From Candidatus Daviesbacteria bacterium (lineage in GTDB: Bacteria > Patescibacteria > Microgenomatia > Daviesbacterales > UBA10151), in contig JAQTZF010000001.1 of NCBI GenBank assembly GCA_028687915.1, positions 248,001-312,000 on the forward strand: a stretch of DNA of 64,000 nucleotides, read 5' to 3'. The translations under genes and the position numbers were made by a program. Within the stretch, counting starts at the first letter, position 1; each line of letters begins with the position of its first letter. The notes under the pieces are model-generated. The model made no database searches. It saw nothing but the letters and a program-made list of their open reading frames with translations, and was not told the DNA's origin. This document shows positions 23,005 to 32,116 of this stretch, in pieces.

Positions 23005-23790
23005 ATGGGAAAAAAGAGTAAATCAAAAACAGGTGGAGTTTCTCTAAGATCCCCAGAGGAAATTGCTAACTTAAAAATCAGCGGTAAGATTACCGCCCTT
23101 GCTTTAAAAAAAGCAATTGAAGAAGCGCGTGTTGGAATGAGTCTAATTGAATTAGATAAAATTGCAGAAGAAGAGATCTTAAAATTAGGAGGGCAATCAT
23201 CTTTCAAAACTGTACCAGGTTATTTTTGGACCACTTGTCTAACAATTAATGATGAAGTAGTTCATGGAACACCACGCGACATAAAATTAAATGATGGTGA
23301 TGTTTTGAATATTGATTTAGGTGCAATATATAAAGGTTGGCATACTGATGCTGCCTGGACTATAGTTGTTGGTAAAAGTTCTCCTGATAAGGATAAGTTT
23401 TTAAAAATTGGTGAACAAACTCTTTGGAATGCAATTGAACAAGCAAAGGTAGGGAATCAAATTGGGGATATTTCTGCAACCATTGCCCAGGGTGTAGAAA
23501 CAGGTGGGTATAGTGTGGTCAGGAGTTTATCTGGTCATGGCGTTGGAAGAAAGCCACATGAAGAACCAACTATTCCTGGTTTTGGAAAGTTTAAAACAGG
23601 AATGGTTTTAAAATCAGGGATGAGTTTAGCTATAGAAGTAATCTATCTTCAGGGTAAAGATGGCCTTTATCAAAAGGAAGATAACTGGACTTTAGCCTCA
23701 ATGGATGGATCTTTGGGTGGTTTATTTGAGATGAGCGTTATCATACAAAACCAAAAAGCTGATGTTCTAACTGATTGGAGGAACGTATAG
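23005..23790 (+). CDS. map: Methionine aminopeptidase type I
   Basis: 261 residues. Metal ligands are recognisable: D and D in LNIDLGAIYKGWHTDAAW, H in SGHGVGRKPHEEP, E in LAIEVI and E in LFEMSVII. The catalytic His in VVHGTP is present. Removes the initiator Met from nascent proteins. Last gene of the uL3 operon; a hairpin and a new promoter follow. Confidence 0.95.
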   Translation: MGKKSKSKTGGVSLRSPEEIANLKISGKITALALKKAIEEARVGMSLIELDKIAEEEILKLGGQSSFKTVPGYFWTTCLTINDEVVHGTPRDIKLNDGDVLNIDLGAIYKGWHTDAAWTIVVGKSSPDKDKFLKIGEQTLWNAIEQAKVGNQIGDISATIAQGVETGGYSVVRSLSGHGVGRKPHEEPTIPGFGKFKTGMVLKSGMSLAIEVIYLQGKDGLYQKEDNWTLASMDGSLGGLFEMSVIIQNQKADVLTDWRNV

Positions 23791-23793
23791 TAT

Positions 23794-23816
23794 TGAGTTG
23801 AAGTTTCTTCAACTCA
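23794..23816 (+). terminator. Perfect hairpin after map
   Basis: TGAGTTGAAG (23794-23803) and CTTCAACTCA (23807-23816) form a 10-bp perfect stem with a TTT loop. There is no T-run after it, so it may stabilise the 3' end or mark a processed end rather than act as a classical terminator. Confidence 0.45.
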
Positions 23817-23821
23817 TAGTC

Positions 23822-23850
23822 TTGTAATTTGAGGCTATTTTTGTTAAAAT
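23822..23850 (+). promoter_or_regulatory. Promoter of the infA-uS9 operon
   Basis: TTGTAA (23822-23827), 17-bp spacer, TAAAAT (23845-23850). The ATG of infA is 9 nt after the -10 box, so the mRNA is probably leaderless. The spacer TTGAGGCT is shared with the rplC promoter region. Confidence 0.6.
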
Positions 23851-23859
23851 TATAAATCG

Positions 23860-24102
23860 ATGGATCAAGAGACGATTGAGGTTGAAGGAAAGATAACAGA
23901 GGTTCTGCCAAATACCTTATTTAGGGTGGAGATTGATCGGGCGCCTGATTTGCCAGAGATAGTAGGAAGGGTTATTTTAGCCCATATCTCAGGTAAAATG
24001 AGGCTACATTATATAAAACTCTTAACAGGGGATAGGGTTAGAATGGAAATGAGTCCAAAATATGATCTGACGAAAGCCAGAATCACATTTAGATTAAAGT
24101 AA
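23860..24102 (+). CDS. infA: Translation initiation factor IF-1
   Basis: 80 residues. An S1/OB-fold protein with EVEGKITEVLPNTLFRVE, ILAHISGKMRLHYIKLLTGD and MSPKYDLTKARITFR, the usual IF-1 segments. Binds the A site during initiation. First gene of the second ribosomal transcription unit. Confidence 0.96.
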   Translation: MDQETIEVEGKITEVLPNTLFRVEIDRAPDLPEIVGRVILAHISGKMRLHYIKLLTGDRVRMEMSPKYDLTKARITFRLK

Positions 24103-24106
24103 AAAC

Positions 24107-24223
24107 ATGAAAGTACAAGCAAGTATAAAAAAAAGATGTAAATTTTGTGAAGTTGTTAAACGTGAAGGCGTTTTGTTTGTGATCTGTTCCCGTGACCCAC
24201 GTCATAAGCAACGTCAAGGATAA
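24107..24223 (+). CDS. rpmJ: 50S ribosomal protein bL36
   Basis: 38 residues, read directly between infA and rpsM: MKVQASIKKRCKFCEVVKRE then GVLFVICSRDPRHKQRQG. The C-x2-C...C...H set can bind zinc, as in the Cys-containing bL36 form. Confidence 0.96.
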   Translation: MKVQASIKKRCKFCEVVKREGVLFVICSRDPRHKQRQG

Positions 24224-24226
24224 TTT

Positions 24227-24604
24227 ATGAGAATAGCTGGAGTAAACTTACCTGATAATAAAAGATTAGACATAGGACTTACCTACCTTTATGGTATAGG
24301 TCGATCAAACGTCTCACAAGTCATTAAAGAAACAGGAATTGATGAAACTAAAAGAATTAAAGATTTAACAGAAGAAGAGGTAGGAAAATTACAAAAAGCT
24401 TTAGATAAAATAAAAATAGAGGGAGATTTAAGACAAGAAGAAAACCAAAATATTAAAAGACTGGAAGAAATTGGAACTTACAGAGGAATTAGACACAGAA
24501 AAGGTTTGCCATCCAGAGGTCAAAGGACAAGATCAAATGCCAGAACAAAAAGAGGTAAAAGAAAAACAGTCGGTACAACTAAAAAAGAAGAGGGTAAAAA
24601 ATAA
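24227..24604 (+). CDS. rpsM: 30S ribosomal protein uS13
   Basis: 125 residues. RIAGVNLPDNKRLDIGLTYL opens it with the helix-two-turn-helix motif; YRGIRHRKGLPSRGQRTRSN and ARTKRGKRKT close it. Contacts P-site tRNA in the 30S head. Confidence 0.97.
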   Translation: MRIAGVNLPDNKRLDIGLTYLYGIGRSNVSQVIKETGIDETKRIKDLTEEEVGKLQKALDKIKIEGDLRQEENQNIKRLEEIGTYRGIRHRKGLPSRGQRTRSNARTKRGKRKTVGTTKKEEGKK

Positions 24605-24636
24605 TAAGTAAAGCATAAAATTTTAAAAACAAAAAT

Positions 24637-25044
24637 ATGAAACAACAAATTAAAAAATCAAAAACACCAGTCAAAAGCAAAAAAGCAGTTGTAAAAGAAG
24701 TAACCTCAGGTAGGGTTTATGTGACTGCTACTTTTAATAATACTTTAATTACTGTAACTGATAATAAAGGAGATACTATTGCCTGGAGTTCTGCTGGAGC
24801 TTCTGGTTTTAAAGGAGCTAGAAAATCTACCCCATTTGCTGCTATTACTGCTGTTGAAAAAGTTGCAGCTAAAGCAAAATCAATGGGTATGACTTCAGCT
24901 GAAGTTTATATTAAAGGACCTGGCTCTGGAAGAGATGCAGCTATTCGTGCCCTCAAGTCTGCAGGACTTAATATTACAATGATCGCTGATGTAACTCCTG
25001 TTCCACACAACGGAACAAGAGCAAAGAAAAAGAGGAGAGTATAA
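24637..25044 (+). CDS. rpsK: 30S ribosomal protein uS11
   Basis: 135 residues. After a Lys-rich lead, GRVYVTATFNNTLITVTDNK GD, WSSAGASGFKGARKSTPFAA and VTPVPHNGTRAKKKRRV are typical. It forms part of the 30S platform. Confidence 0.97.
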   Translation: MKQQIKKSKTPVKSKKAVVKEVTSGRVYVTATFNNTLITVTDNKGDTIAWSSAGASGFKGARKSTPFAAITAVEKVAAKAKSMGMTSAEVYIKGPGSGRDAAIRALKSAGLNITMIADVTPVPHNGTRAKKKRRV

Positions 25045-25045
25045 A

Positions 25046-25648
25046 ATGGCAAGATATACAGGACCAAAAAGAAGATTAAGCAGACGAGAAGGTGTAGCAC
25101 TTTTTGCTAAAGACACTGCTTTTATTGAAAGAAAAGGAATTATAATTCCAGGATTTCATGGTACAAGACGTGCACGCAAGCAATCAGAGTATGGTATTCA
25201 ACTTCGTGAAAAACAAAAAGCAAAAAGAATGTATGGATTATTAGAAAAACAATTTGCAAATTATTTTACTAAAGCCAGCAGGTCTAAAGGCAATACAGGA
25301 GAAAAGTTACTTTCTTTACTTGAAACAAGGCTAGATAACGTAATTTATCGTCTAGGATTTTCTACTTCCCGTGCTGGTGCCAGACAAACTGTTTCCCATG
25401 GACATGTCATGGTAGATAACAAAAAAGTTAACATTCCATCGTTTCAAGTGAAGTTAGGATCAACTGTTGCTATTTTAGGAAAAATGTCGGATAATACTCA
25501 AGTTCGTAAGAGTTTATCTTCGAATGACACCTTGCCGGAGTGGCTTGAAAGAAAAGCTACAGTTGGCAAGGTTTTACGATTGCCTAAACGCGACGAAATG
25601 GAACAAGGAATAAACGAACAATTAATAGTAGAATATTATAGTAGATAA
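25046..25648 (+). CDS. rpsD: 30S ribosomal protein uS4
   Basis: 200 residues. ARYTGPKRRLSRREGV opens it; the S4 RNA-binding domain contains ETRLDNVIYRLGFSTSRAGA and RQTVSHGHVMVDNKKVNIPS. No N-terminal Cys/zinc cluster, so this is the zinc-free form. Primary 16S rRNA binder. Confidence 0.97.
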   Translation: MARYTGPKRRLSRREGVALFAKDTAFIERKGIIIPGFHGTRRARKQSEYGIQLREKQKAKRMYGLLEKQFANYFTKASRSKGNTGEKLLSLLETRLDNVIYRLGFSTSRAGARQTVSHGHVMVDNKKVNIPSFQVKLGSTVAILGKMSDNTQVRKSLSSNDTLPEWLERKATVGKVLRLPKRDEMEQGINEQLIVEYYSR

Positions 25649-25649
25649 C

Positions 25650-26561
25650 ATGTTAAATTTTAAAATTAAAACAATTGAAGAAAGTAAAACAAATGGCATC
25701 TTTGAGATGGAGCCGTTAGAGCGTGGTTTTGGACATACTGTTGCAAACTGCTTAAGACGTGTTCTTTTATCAGCCTTACCAGGATCTGCAATTTCAACTG
25801 TAAAGATTGATGGAGTTTCCCATCAGTTCTCAACAGTTACCGGAGTTTCAGAAGATGTTATTCAAATTATCTTAAACTTAAAACAAGTTAGAATTAAAAT
25901 GTTTTCTGATGCACCTATTAAACTCACCTTAAAAGCATCTGGTAAAAAAGAAGTTACTGCTAAGGATATTGAAGTATTAGGTGGAGGAGAAATAGTCAAT
26001 CCTGATTTACACATTGCTTCATTAACTACACCTTCAGCTAAATTAAATATTGAGATGACAGCTGAAAAGGGTGTTGGATATATTGGAGCAGACGAAAAGA
26101 AAACTCAGGAAATTGGTGTAATGCCAATTGATTCAATATTTACTCCAGTAGTATCTGTTACTTATAGAGTAGAACCAACCAGGGTTGGACGAAGTTCTAA
26201 CTTTGATAAATTAATTTTAGATATTAAAACTGATGGAACAATTGCTCCATTAGAAGCCTTAAATCAATCAGCTGCAGTTTTAAGTACATATTTCAAACAA
26301 ATTTTTGCACCAACCTTTGATGGTGAAGAAATAACAGCAGAACCAGCTGTTTCTGAGGATGCCTTAAAAATGAGTGTTGAAGAACTTGACTTACCAGTTC
26401 GTATTACAAATGCATTAAAAGCTGTTGAAATAAATACAGTTGGAGAATTAATTACTACTCCAAGAGCTACTTTATTAAAAGCTAAAAACCTTGGTGTGCA
26501 ATCTTTAACGTTAATTTCTGAAAAGTTAACAGAAAGGGGTTTAACCTTAAGTGAGGCATAA
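25650..26561 (+). CDS. rpoA: RNA polymerase alpha subunit
   Basis: 303 residues. The N-terminal domain has EPLERGFGHTVANCLRRVLL for dimerisation, followed by GVSEDVIQIILNLK. The C-terminal domain (~240-303) is complete: LPVRITNALKAVEINTVGEL, then LLKAKNLGVQSLTLISEKL. Its presence among uS4 and uL17 is standard. Confidence 0.97.
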   Translation: MLNFKIKTIEESKTNGIFEMEPLERGFGHTVANCLRRVLLSALPGSAISTVKIDGVSHQFSTVTGVSEDVIQIILNLKQVRIKMFSDAPIKLTLKASGKKEVTAKDIEVLGGGEIVNPDLHIASLTTPSAKLNIEMTAEKGVGYIGADEKKTQEIGVMPIDSIFTPVVSVTYRVEPTRVGRSSNFDKLILDIKTDGTIAPLEALNQSAAVLSTYFKQIFAPTFDGEEITAEPAVSEDALKMSVEELDLPVRITNALKAVEINTVGELITTPRATLLKAKNLGVQSLTLISEKLTERGLTLSEA

Positions 26562-27012
26562 TGTTTATGGTAAACACCTTGGTAGAGATAAAAATCAACG
26601 AACCGCTCTTTTTAGAGGATTAATCCGCTCGCTTGTTTTGGAAGGTTCAATAGTCACTACAGAGGCTAAAGTTAAAGCAATCAAAGGTTTAGTAGATAAA
26701 CTTTTTACCAAAGCAAAAAAAGGTGATCAAGCCTCACAAAACGTAATCACTAAAACTATTCCTCAAAAAGAAGTTGCTAAAAAGATCATGGAACTTTCTA
26801 AAACTATGAAGACTAGAAATTCAGGTTTTTGTGAAACAGTTAGATTAGGTGAAAGACAAGGGGATGGAGCAATGTTGATGAAGATGAGTATAATTTCTGA
26901 GAAATCAGTAAAACCAGAAAAGTCAGAAGATGAAGAAGTTAAAGTAGAAGAACCTGAGAAAAAAGAAAAAGCAGTAAAAGCAAAAGCTGTAAAGAAAGTG
27001 AATAAAAAATAA
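26551..27012 (+). CDS. rplQ: 50S ribosomal protein bL17 with Lys/Glu tail
   Basis: 153 residues. It starts at GTG 26551 inside the rpoA end, which gives MRHNVYGKHLGRDKNQRTAL, the normal bL17 N-terminus. LFRGLIRSLVLEGSIVTTEA follows. The last ~40 residues are a low-complexity Lys/Glu/Val tail beyond the usual ~115-residue length. Confidence 0.95.
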   Translation: MRHNVYGKHLGRDKNQRTALFRGLIRSLVLEGSIVTTEAKVKAIKGLVDKLFTKAKKGDQASQNVITKTIPQKEVAKKIMELSKTMKTRNSGFCETVRLGERQGDGAMLMKMSIISEKSVKPEKSEDEEVKVEEPEKKEKAVKAKAVKKVNKK

Positions 27013-27452
27013 TGTCAACAAACGCATTAAAAGCATCTGATATAAAAAGAGACTGGCATCTTATTGATGCTAAAGGAAAAATTTTAGGTAGACTAGCTAC
27101 AGAAATTGCTACTATTTTAATGGGTAAAAATAAGCCAAATTATGTACCATATCTTGATAGTGGTGACTATGTTGTTGTAACAAATGCCAAGTTAGTTAAA
27201 GTAACAGGCCAAAAAGAAACTCAAAAAGTTTATACAAGACATTCAGGTTATCCAGGAGGTTTAAGGCAGGAAACATTAGCTAAACTTCGTGCCAGAAAAC
27301 CAGAAGAAATAATTAAGCATGCAGTCAAAGGAATGATTCCTAAAACTAAATTAGGTGCAGACATGATTGCAAAATTACATATATATGCTTCTGTTACTCA
27401 TCCATATGCCAAGAACTTTACAAAAATAGAGGAGAGCGAAAATGCCAAATAA
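27012..27452 (+). CDS. rplM: 50S ribosomal protein uL13
   Basis: 146 residues. WHLIDAKGKILGRLATEIA, LDSGDYVVVTNA, KVYTRHSGYPGGLRQETLAK and AVKGMIPKTKLG are typical. Paired with uS9, with an 11-bp overlap. Confidence 0.97.
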   Translation: MSTNALKASDIKRDWHLIDAKGKILGRLATEIATILMGKNKPNYVPYLDSGDYVVVTNAKLVKVTGQKETQKVYTRHSGYPGGLRQETLAKLRARKPEEIIKHAVKGMIPKTKLGADMIAKLHIYASVTHPYAKNFTKIEESENAK

Positions 27453-27840
27453 AGTACCAGTTCAAACCACAGGTAGAAGAAGAGAAGCTGTAGCCAGGGT
27501 TAGAGTAATGGAAGGAAACAGCCAAATTATTGTTAATGGTAAGTCAATCAATGAGCGATTTGGTGGACTTATTATGCAAAGAGCATATCAAAGACCATTT
27601 GAAGTGACTAAGTCTATCGGTAAGTATACTGCAACTTGTAAAGTAGTAGGCGGTGGACAAATGGGACAATTAGATGCAATAGTTCATGGAATAGCCAGAT
27701 CTTTAGCTAAAATCTCACCAGAATTTAAAGACGCTGTTAAAGATGCAGGTCTTTTAACCAGAGATCCAAGAGCCCGTGAAAGAAGAAAGATTGGTTTAGC
27801 TCATGGAGCCAGAGCCAAGAAACAGTCTCCAAAGCGATAA
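27442..27840 (+). CDS. rpsI: 30S ribosomal protein uS9
   Basis: 132 residues. TTGRRREAVARVRVMEGN at the start, GGGQMGQLDAIVHGIARSLA in the middle, and the basic tail RDPRARERRKIGLAHGARAK ending SPKR that reaches the P-site tRNA. Last gene of the ribosomal block. Confidence 0.97.
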   Translation: MPNKVPVQTTGRRREAVARVRVMEGNSQIIVNGKSINERFGGLIMQRAYQRPFEVTKSIGKYTATCKVVGGGQMGQLDAIVHGIARSLAKISPEFKDAVKDAGLLTRDPRARERRKIGLAHGARAKKQSPKR

Positions 27841-27854
27841 AACACCCAGTATTA

Positions 27855-27873
27855 AATAACCAAGATGGTTATT
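27855..27873 (+). terminator. Hairpin after rpsI
   Basis: AATAACC (27855-27861) pairs with GGTTATT (27867-27873), 7 bp with an AAGAT loop. There is no T-run after it, so termination is uncertain. Confidence 0.35.
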
Positions 27874-27925
27874 GTATGAAAATTCACAGATATTTTTAGA
27901 TTGTTGTTCTAAAATAAGGCTAGAT

Positions 27926-28327
27926 ATGGGTGGAGAAAGAATAAAACCATTAATTCTGGCGGTTAATAAAGATCCAGACATATTAACCCTAATTACCATG
28001 GTACTTGAGGAAAATTATAGAATCATTGAAGCTAGAAGTGGGCTGGAAGGTTTAGATTTTGCTCAGCGTTGCCCTTTGGTTAAAACAATTATTGTAGATG
28101 TTTATGAGTCAGAATTAGGTGGATTAAATATAATAGACATTCTGGGGGTTTTACCAGAGTCTAAGAAAATACCTCTTCTCCTTATGGGTGCTGATAAAAA
28201 ATTTCTTGATATATGGGAACAAAGACCACGAACAGATACCAGAATGATAGAGTGTCTAGATATGCCTTTTAACCTGCAGGATTTGAATAATAAACTTGAT
28301 AGTCTGATAAATCCAAAACTTATCTAA
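27926..28327 (+). CDS. Degenerate receiver-domain protein
   Basis: 133 residues from the ATG at 27926, chosen because TAAAAT at 27909 lies just upstream and the receiver fold begins at once (KPLILAVNKDPDILTLITMV). The phospho-acceptor Asp region is IIVDVYESELGG, but the acidic pair is reduced to DPD and the conserved Lys before the cis-Pro is Met (LDMPFN). It is a single-domain receiver without output domain and may be non-phosphorylatable. Sits 50-100 bp before an intact receiver protein. Confidence 0.7.
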   Translation: MGGERIKPLILAVNKDPDILTLITMVLEENYRIIEARSGLEGLDFAQRCPLVKTIIVDVYESELGGLNIIDILGVLPESKKIPLLLMGADKKFLDIWEQRPRTDTRMIECLDMPFNLQDLNNKLDSLINPKLI

Positions 28328-28391
28328 TTAATCCTGCTTTTAATAAACATATAGCTTTATAGAAGCTTAGATGGTAATATACATCCCAATT

Positions 28392-28823
28392 ATGAAAGAA
28401 ATACAAAAAAGAAGAGAAGAAACACAAAATAGGCCTGTTCTTTTATTAATTGATGATAGCCCAGATTTTAGATCCTTGTGTAAGGAAATTTTTAACTTTA
28501 ATAATTATGATGTTATTACAGCAGCAGATGGTTTTGATGGAATTGAGTATGCAGTAAGGTGTCAAAAAATTAGAGGGATTTTATTGGATATAATGATGCC
28601 TGGTCTTAGTGGCTGGGAGGTAGCAAATATCTTAGCTGATATTTCAGAAACCAAGCACATTCCAATACTTTTAATTACAGGTGTGCGTACTAATAATTTA
28701 GCAGAACGGATTACAACAGAACATAGGAATGTAGATTATTTACATAAGCCGTTTGGAGTAGAAGATTTGCTTTCTAAAGTAGATAATCTTATAAACCTAC
28801 CATCTCCAAAATCCACTCAATAA
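28392..28823 (+). CDS. Single-domain response regulator
   Basis: 143 residues from the ATG at 28392; a TAATAT box 11 nt upstream supports this over the in-frame ATG at 28371. Receiver domain with the acidic pair in LLIDDSPDF, the phospho-acceptor Asp in ILLDIMMPGLSG, the switch Thr in LLITG, and the Lys in YLHKPFG. No DNA-binding output domain follows, so it acts through protein contact. The histidine kinase at 61518 is a possible but unproven partner. Confidence 0.85.
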   Translation: MKEIQKRREETQNRPVLLLIDDSPDFRSLCKEIFNFNNYDVITAADGFDGIEYAVRCQKIRGILLDIMMPGLSGWEVANILADISETKHIPILLITGVRTNNLAERITTEHRNVDYLHKPFGVEDLLSKVDNLINLPSPKSTQ

Positions 28824-28864
28824 TTAGTTGCTGACTAAACAAGATTTATGATATTGTTAAGTTA

Positions 28865-29128
28865 ATGAGTAAAGGTAATGTTATTACTGGTATGATATTT
28901 TTAGTACTGGGTGTAGTAGTCACTTATGTGGCTAGTTTAATTGAAATTTTAATAAGTGGAAAAGTATTATCTGGTGCTTCGGGGTTTCCATTTAGGTATG
29001 GTTATTCATCCTTTTTTGGAGGAATTTTTATTGCAGATTCAGCAAGCTCTGTACTTAACCCTTATTTTAAAGGAGTACCTAATCATTTAGTACAAGGTAT
29101 AATTAAAAACTTTTCTTCAAATAAATAG
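28865..29128 (+). CDS. Small membrane protein, unrecognised
   Basis: 87 residues with one or two membrane helices (~7-32 and perhaps ~45-60) and a Gly/Phe/Tyr-rich middle (GFPFRYGYSSFFGG). No family recognised. A TATTGT box lies just before the ATG. Its end is immediately adjacent to the convergent gene at 29129. Confidence 0.5.
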   Translation: MSKGNVITGMIFLVLGVVVTYVASLIEILISGKVLSGASGFPFRYGYSSFFGGIFIADSASSVLNPYFKGVPNHLVQGIIKNFSSNK

Positions 29129-29662
29129 TTAAGTTTTAATAGAATCTATTTTTTTAATAATTAAATTAATAAATTCTATCTTTCTTTTATAGTATTCTCT
29201 GACGCTTATACCATTACCATTTTCTTTAAGCTTTCTATATTCATCTAATTTTTTTGAGTTAACTCTTAAATAATTTTCAAATTTAATACCATTAATCCAG
29301 CCATTATGTTTTTTGTTTATTAAGAAAATATCTATATGTTTTCCATCTTCCTCAGTTACAAATCTTACTCTCTCAAGTGGATATAAACTTCTGGGTTGTC
29401 CAAAGATATTACTTAAAGGTTTAATTAAGGAGTTAAATTTAGCAGGGGAGATGGGAATATAAATATCAATTTCATTCTGACCTGATATCCCTAAACTAGT
29501 TGCTCCTCGATGCTCGACAGGAATATCTTTTCCTAATATGTCTTGAATTTTTTGTTTAATTTTTTGATATTTTTGTTCTGCAGTTGGATCAAAAGGAACA
29601 ATTGTTATTGTATCTTTATTGGAAAGATGTGCAATCCATTTTTTCTGATCTTGAGTAAGCAT
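29129..29662 (-). CDS. GrpB-like nucleotidyltransferase-fold protein
   Basis: 177 residues. VPFDPTAEQKYQKIKQKI, EHRGATSLGISGQNEIDIYI and VTEEDGKHIDIFLI match the GrpB/UPF0157 family of the nucleotidyltransferase fold (the G-S/T pair and D-x-D positions). Substrate unknown. The start is 3 bp after the stop of the kinase-like gene upstream on the same strand, so the two form an operon, perhaps acting on the same small molecule. Confidence 0.75.
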   Translation of the reverse strand: MLTQDQKKWIAHLSNKDTITIVPFDPTAEQKYQKIKQKIQDILGKDIPVEHRGATSLGISGQNEIDIYIPISPAKFNSLIKPLSNIFGQPRSLYPLERVRFVTEEDGKHIDIFLINKKHNGWINGIKFENYLRVNSKKLDEYRKLKENGNGISVREYYKRKIEFINLIIKKIDSIKT

Positions 29663-29665
29663 AAG

Positions 29666-30652
29666 TTAAAACCATTTTGAATAAAGTTCAATATTCTTGT
29701 CAAGATTATTAATGATAGCCAACACCTTGGAAACCTCTATAATTGCTACCTTTTGCTCATCTTCTGGGAATCTGTTTTCTTGAATTGAACGGCGCATATT
29801 GTATGCAAGCCACTCTAACCAATTACCAGCAATTGCTTCTAAAACTATTTTTGGATCTTCGGTAAAATTTCCACCTGTAGATTTATATCCTTTTAAGAAG
29901 TTTTCTACCATTGATTTATCAATTTTTTCCTCATGTAAACCACTCCAATCCAGTGCTGTTCCGATAAGATCAACACCAGAATTAATTGGTCCTGCTGATT
30001 CCCAATCAATAACTATTAGAGATCCGTCTTCTCGCCATAATATATTTTTCTTATCCATATCTTTATGACTAATTATCCGGCGTTGATTTAAATCTCTCAT
30101 AATATCTGGATGTGATGTTGCTAAGTCAACTAGTTTATCTTTCATATCGTCGCTGATTTTTGACCAGACTAGATGATTCTTTTCAGCTTGGGTAATTAAT
30201 CCACTCCAGTTAATAGACGAGGTTTCTTCGTAAGCTGGTACTTCTTTAGTTTCGTCAGTTAGTTTTAAAGAATGAATTTTTCCTAGTATTTCTCCAACTC
30301 GAAAAATTTGATTAGGGGTTGGTTCACCGACCAATATCTTTCCTTCAACCCAAGGAAAGACCATAAAAGTTCCCTGTTCGTTTTCAAAAAGCGGGCTGTT
30401 GTTTACCACTAATGCTGGTACAGATGGAATTCCTCTGTCTTTCATTATTTGAGCAACTTTTTCTGAATCTAAATAATCTTGTCGTGCTTTTGGACGTGAA
30501 ATAACTTCCGGGTTTAATTGTTTGATTGCAAAAATACCAGAACCAGCCTGTACTTTCCACATTTTATGCATCAGACCGCCAGTAACTTGTGTTACCTCTG
30601 GTTTTACCTTACCTAAATCAAAATATTGGCTGATTTCTGTAATAGATTCCAT
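29666..30652 (-). CDS. Aminoglycoside-phosphotransferase-family kinase
   Basis: 328 residues with the APH fold: an N-lobe with GIFAIKQLN and the catalytic segment ISHKDMDKKNILWREDG (HxDxxxxN), then VIDWESAG as the metal-binding Asp. Members phosphorylate small molecules such as homoserine, choline, sugars or antibiotics. The sequence does not decide which. Forms a pair with the GrpB-like gene. Confidence 0.8.
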   Translation of the reverse strand: MESITEISQYFDLGKVKPEVTQVTGGLMHKMWKVQAGSGIFAIKQLNPEVISRPKARQDYLDSEKVAQIMKDRGIPSVPALVVNNSPLFENEQGTFMVFPWVEGKILVGEPTPNQIFRVGEILGKIHSLKLTDETKEVPAYEETSSINWSGLITQAEKNHLVWSKISDDMKDKLVDLATSHPDIMRDLNQRRIISHKDMDKKNILWREDGSLIVIDWESAGPINSGVDLIGTALDWSGLHEEKIDKSMVENFLKGYKSTGGNFTEDPKIVLEAIAGNWLEWLAYNMRRSIQENRFPEDEQKVAIIEVSKVLAIINNLDKNIELYSKWF

Positions 30653-30689
30653 TTGTAGAGTATATCAGAGAAGGCATTTTAAGAAAAAC

Positions 30690-32105
30690 TTAATTTAAAG
30701 CTGCAACATTAACACCTGTGCTAAAATCTGCTTCTTTGAATTTATGTAAAATTTCATTAATTTGCTTTTTTAAATTATCATATTGAGCTTGGGTTTTTCC
30801 TTCAAATTTTACTGTAATATAAGGACCATTTTGTGAAGCCCTGATAATCAACATCTCTTCCCTAGTATCCATTCTGACTCCATCAATTTCAACATAATCA
30901 GCTTTCGGATATAATTTTTTGATTTCATCTCCTATTTTTTTACTAACAAAATCAAATTTTATATTATCCGGACAGCCTATTTTTATTTCTGGGCTGGAGA
31001 AATAATGGGGTAGTTCTGAAACAACTTGTTTTAAGGATTTATTAACGCGTGTTAGATAAGCTAGTAATCTAAGTGAGGCGATTGCACCATCATCATGTCC
31101 GTAGAAATTATCAACGAAATATATATGTCCGGAAAGTTCTCCTCCAAAAGGAGCTTGTTCTTCTGCAACTTTGGCCTTAATAAAAGAATGACCTGTTTTC
31201 CAAATAATCGGTAATCCGCCTGCTTCTGTCACCACATCGCTGACTTGTTTTGAACAAAGTGTGTTAAAAATAATTTTGGCTCCAGGTAAAAAATCTAAAA
31301 TATCTTTGGCAAAAATAGAAACTAAAACATCATTCCAGATAGTAGCACCATCCTCATCAACCACACCTAATCTATCACCATCAGCGTCATAGCAAAATCC
31401 TAAATCTGCTTTTTCTTTTACAACTCTTTCACCAAGTCTGGCAAGAACTTCTTTTTCAGTAGGATCCGGAGTTCCCACTGGAAAATTACCATCCGGTTTG
31501 GTATTTTGCTCAATAACTTTACAACCAGCTTTACGTAAAATATCAGGAAGATAGACTCCTGTTGTAGCAGCACAGGAATCCACAACGACTTTAAATTTCC
31601 TAATTTTATCTATCCTTCGGAAAAGATCTTCAATATAATCTTTCTTAATATTTTTAGAAATATGCTTTCCTTCTACTCCTCTTGATACAAATTTTCCTGA
31701 CTGCACTAATTTACGAAACTCTTGAATGTCATCCGTTAACATAGTTTCAGAGTAACCTGTTCCAAATTTAAAACCATTATATTCTTTGGGATTGTGTGAA
31801 GCAGTGACCATTACCATGCCTCTGGTTCTAAAATAATACTGGGCAAAATAACAAATCTGGGAAAGAGTCATGCCAATATTAAAAACTGTTATACCTGATT
31901 CTGTTAAGCCTTTAATTAAAGCTTTGGTGTAGGAAGGGCTGGATAATCTACAATCGTAACCAACTACACAGTCATATATTCTTCTTTGTAGTAACCATGT
32001 GGCATAACCTTTACCGAGTGCTTCAACTCTTTCCTCATCTAAGTCTTCATCAACAACGCCTCTTAAGTCATAACCTCGGAAAATGTGGTCTGGTATTGCT
32101 TTCAT
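30690..32105 (-). CDS. manB: Phosphomannomutase/phosphoglucomutase
   Basis: 471 residues, usual length. FRGYDLRG at the N-terminus, the catalytic phosphoserine loop TASHNPKEYNGFKF (~100-113), the metal loop DADGDRLG, the sugar-specificity loop GELSGHIYF, and a C-terminal phosphate-binding domain (RASQNGPYITVKFEG). It interconverts hexose 1- and 6-phosphates for cell-envelope sugars. It is 11 bp from the sua5 gene, with which it is probably co-transcribed. Confidence 0.92.
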   Translation of the reverse strand: MKAIPDHIFRGYDLRGVVDEDLDEERVEALGKGYATWLLQRRIYDCVVGYDCRLSSPSYTKALIKGLTESGITVFNIGMTLSQICYFAQYYFRTRGMVMVTASHNPKEYNGFKFGTGYSETMLTDDIQEFRKLVQSGKFVSRGVEGKHISKNIKKDYIEDLFRRIDKIRKFKVVVDSCAATTGVYLPDILRKAGCKVIEQNTKPDGNFPVGTPDPTEKEVLARLGERVVKEKADLGFCYDADGDRLGVVDEDGATIWNDVLVSIFAKDILDFLPGAKIIFNTLCSKQVSDVVTEAGGLPIIWKTGHSFIKAKVAEEQAPFGGELSGHIYFVDNFYGHDDGAIASLRLLAYLTRVNKSLKQVVSELPHYFSSPEIKIGCPDNIKFDFVSKKIGDEIKKLYPKADYVEIDGVRMDTREEMLIIRASQNGPYITVKFEGKTQAQYDNLKKQINEILHKFKEADFSTGVNVAALN

Positions 32106-32116
32106 GCTCGTATTGA

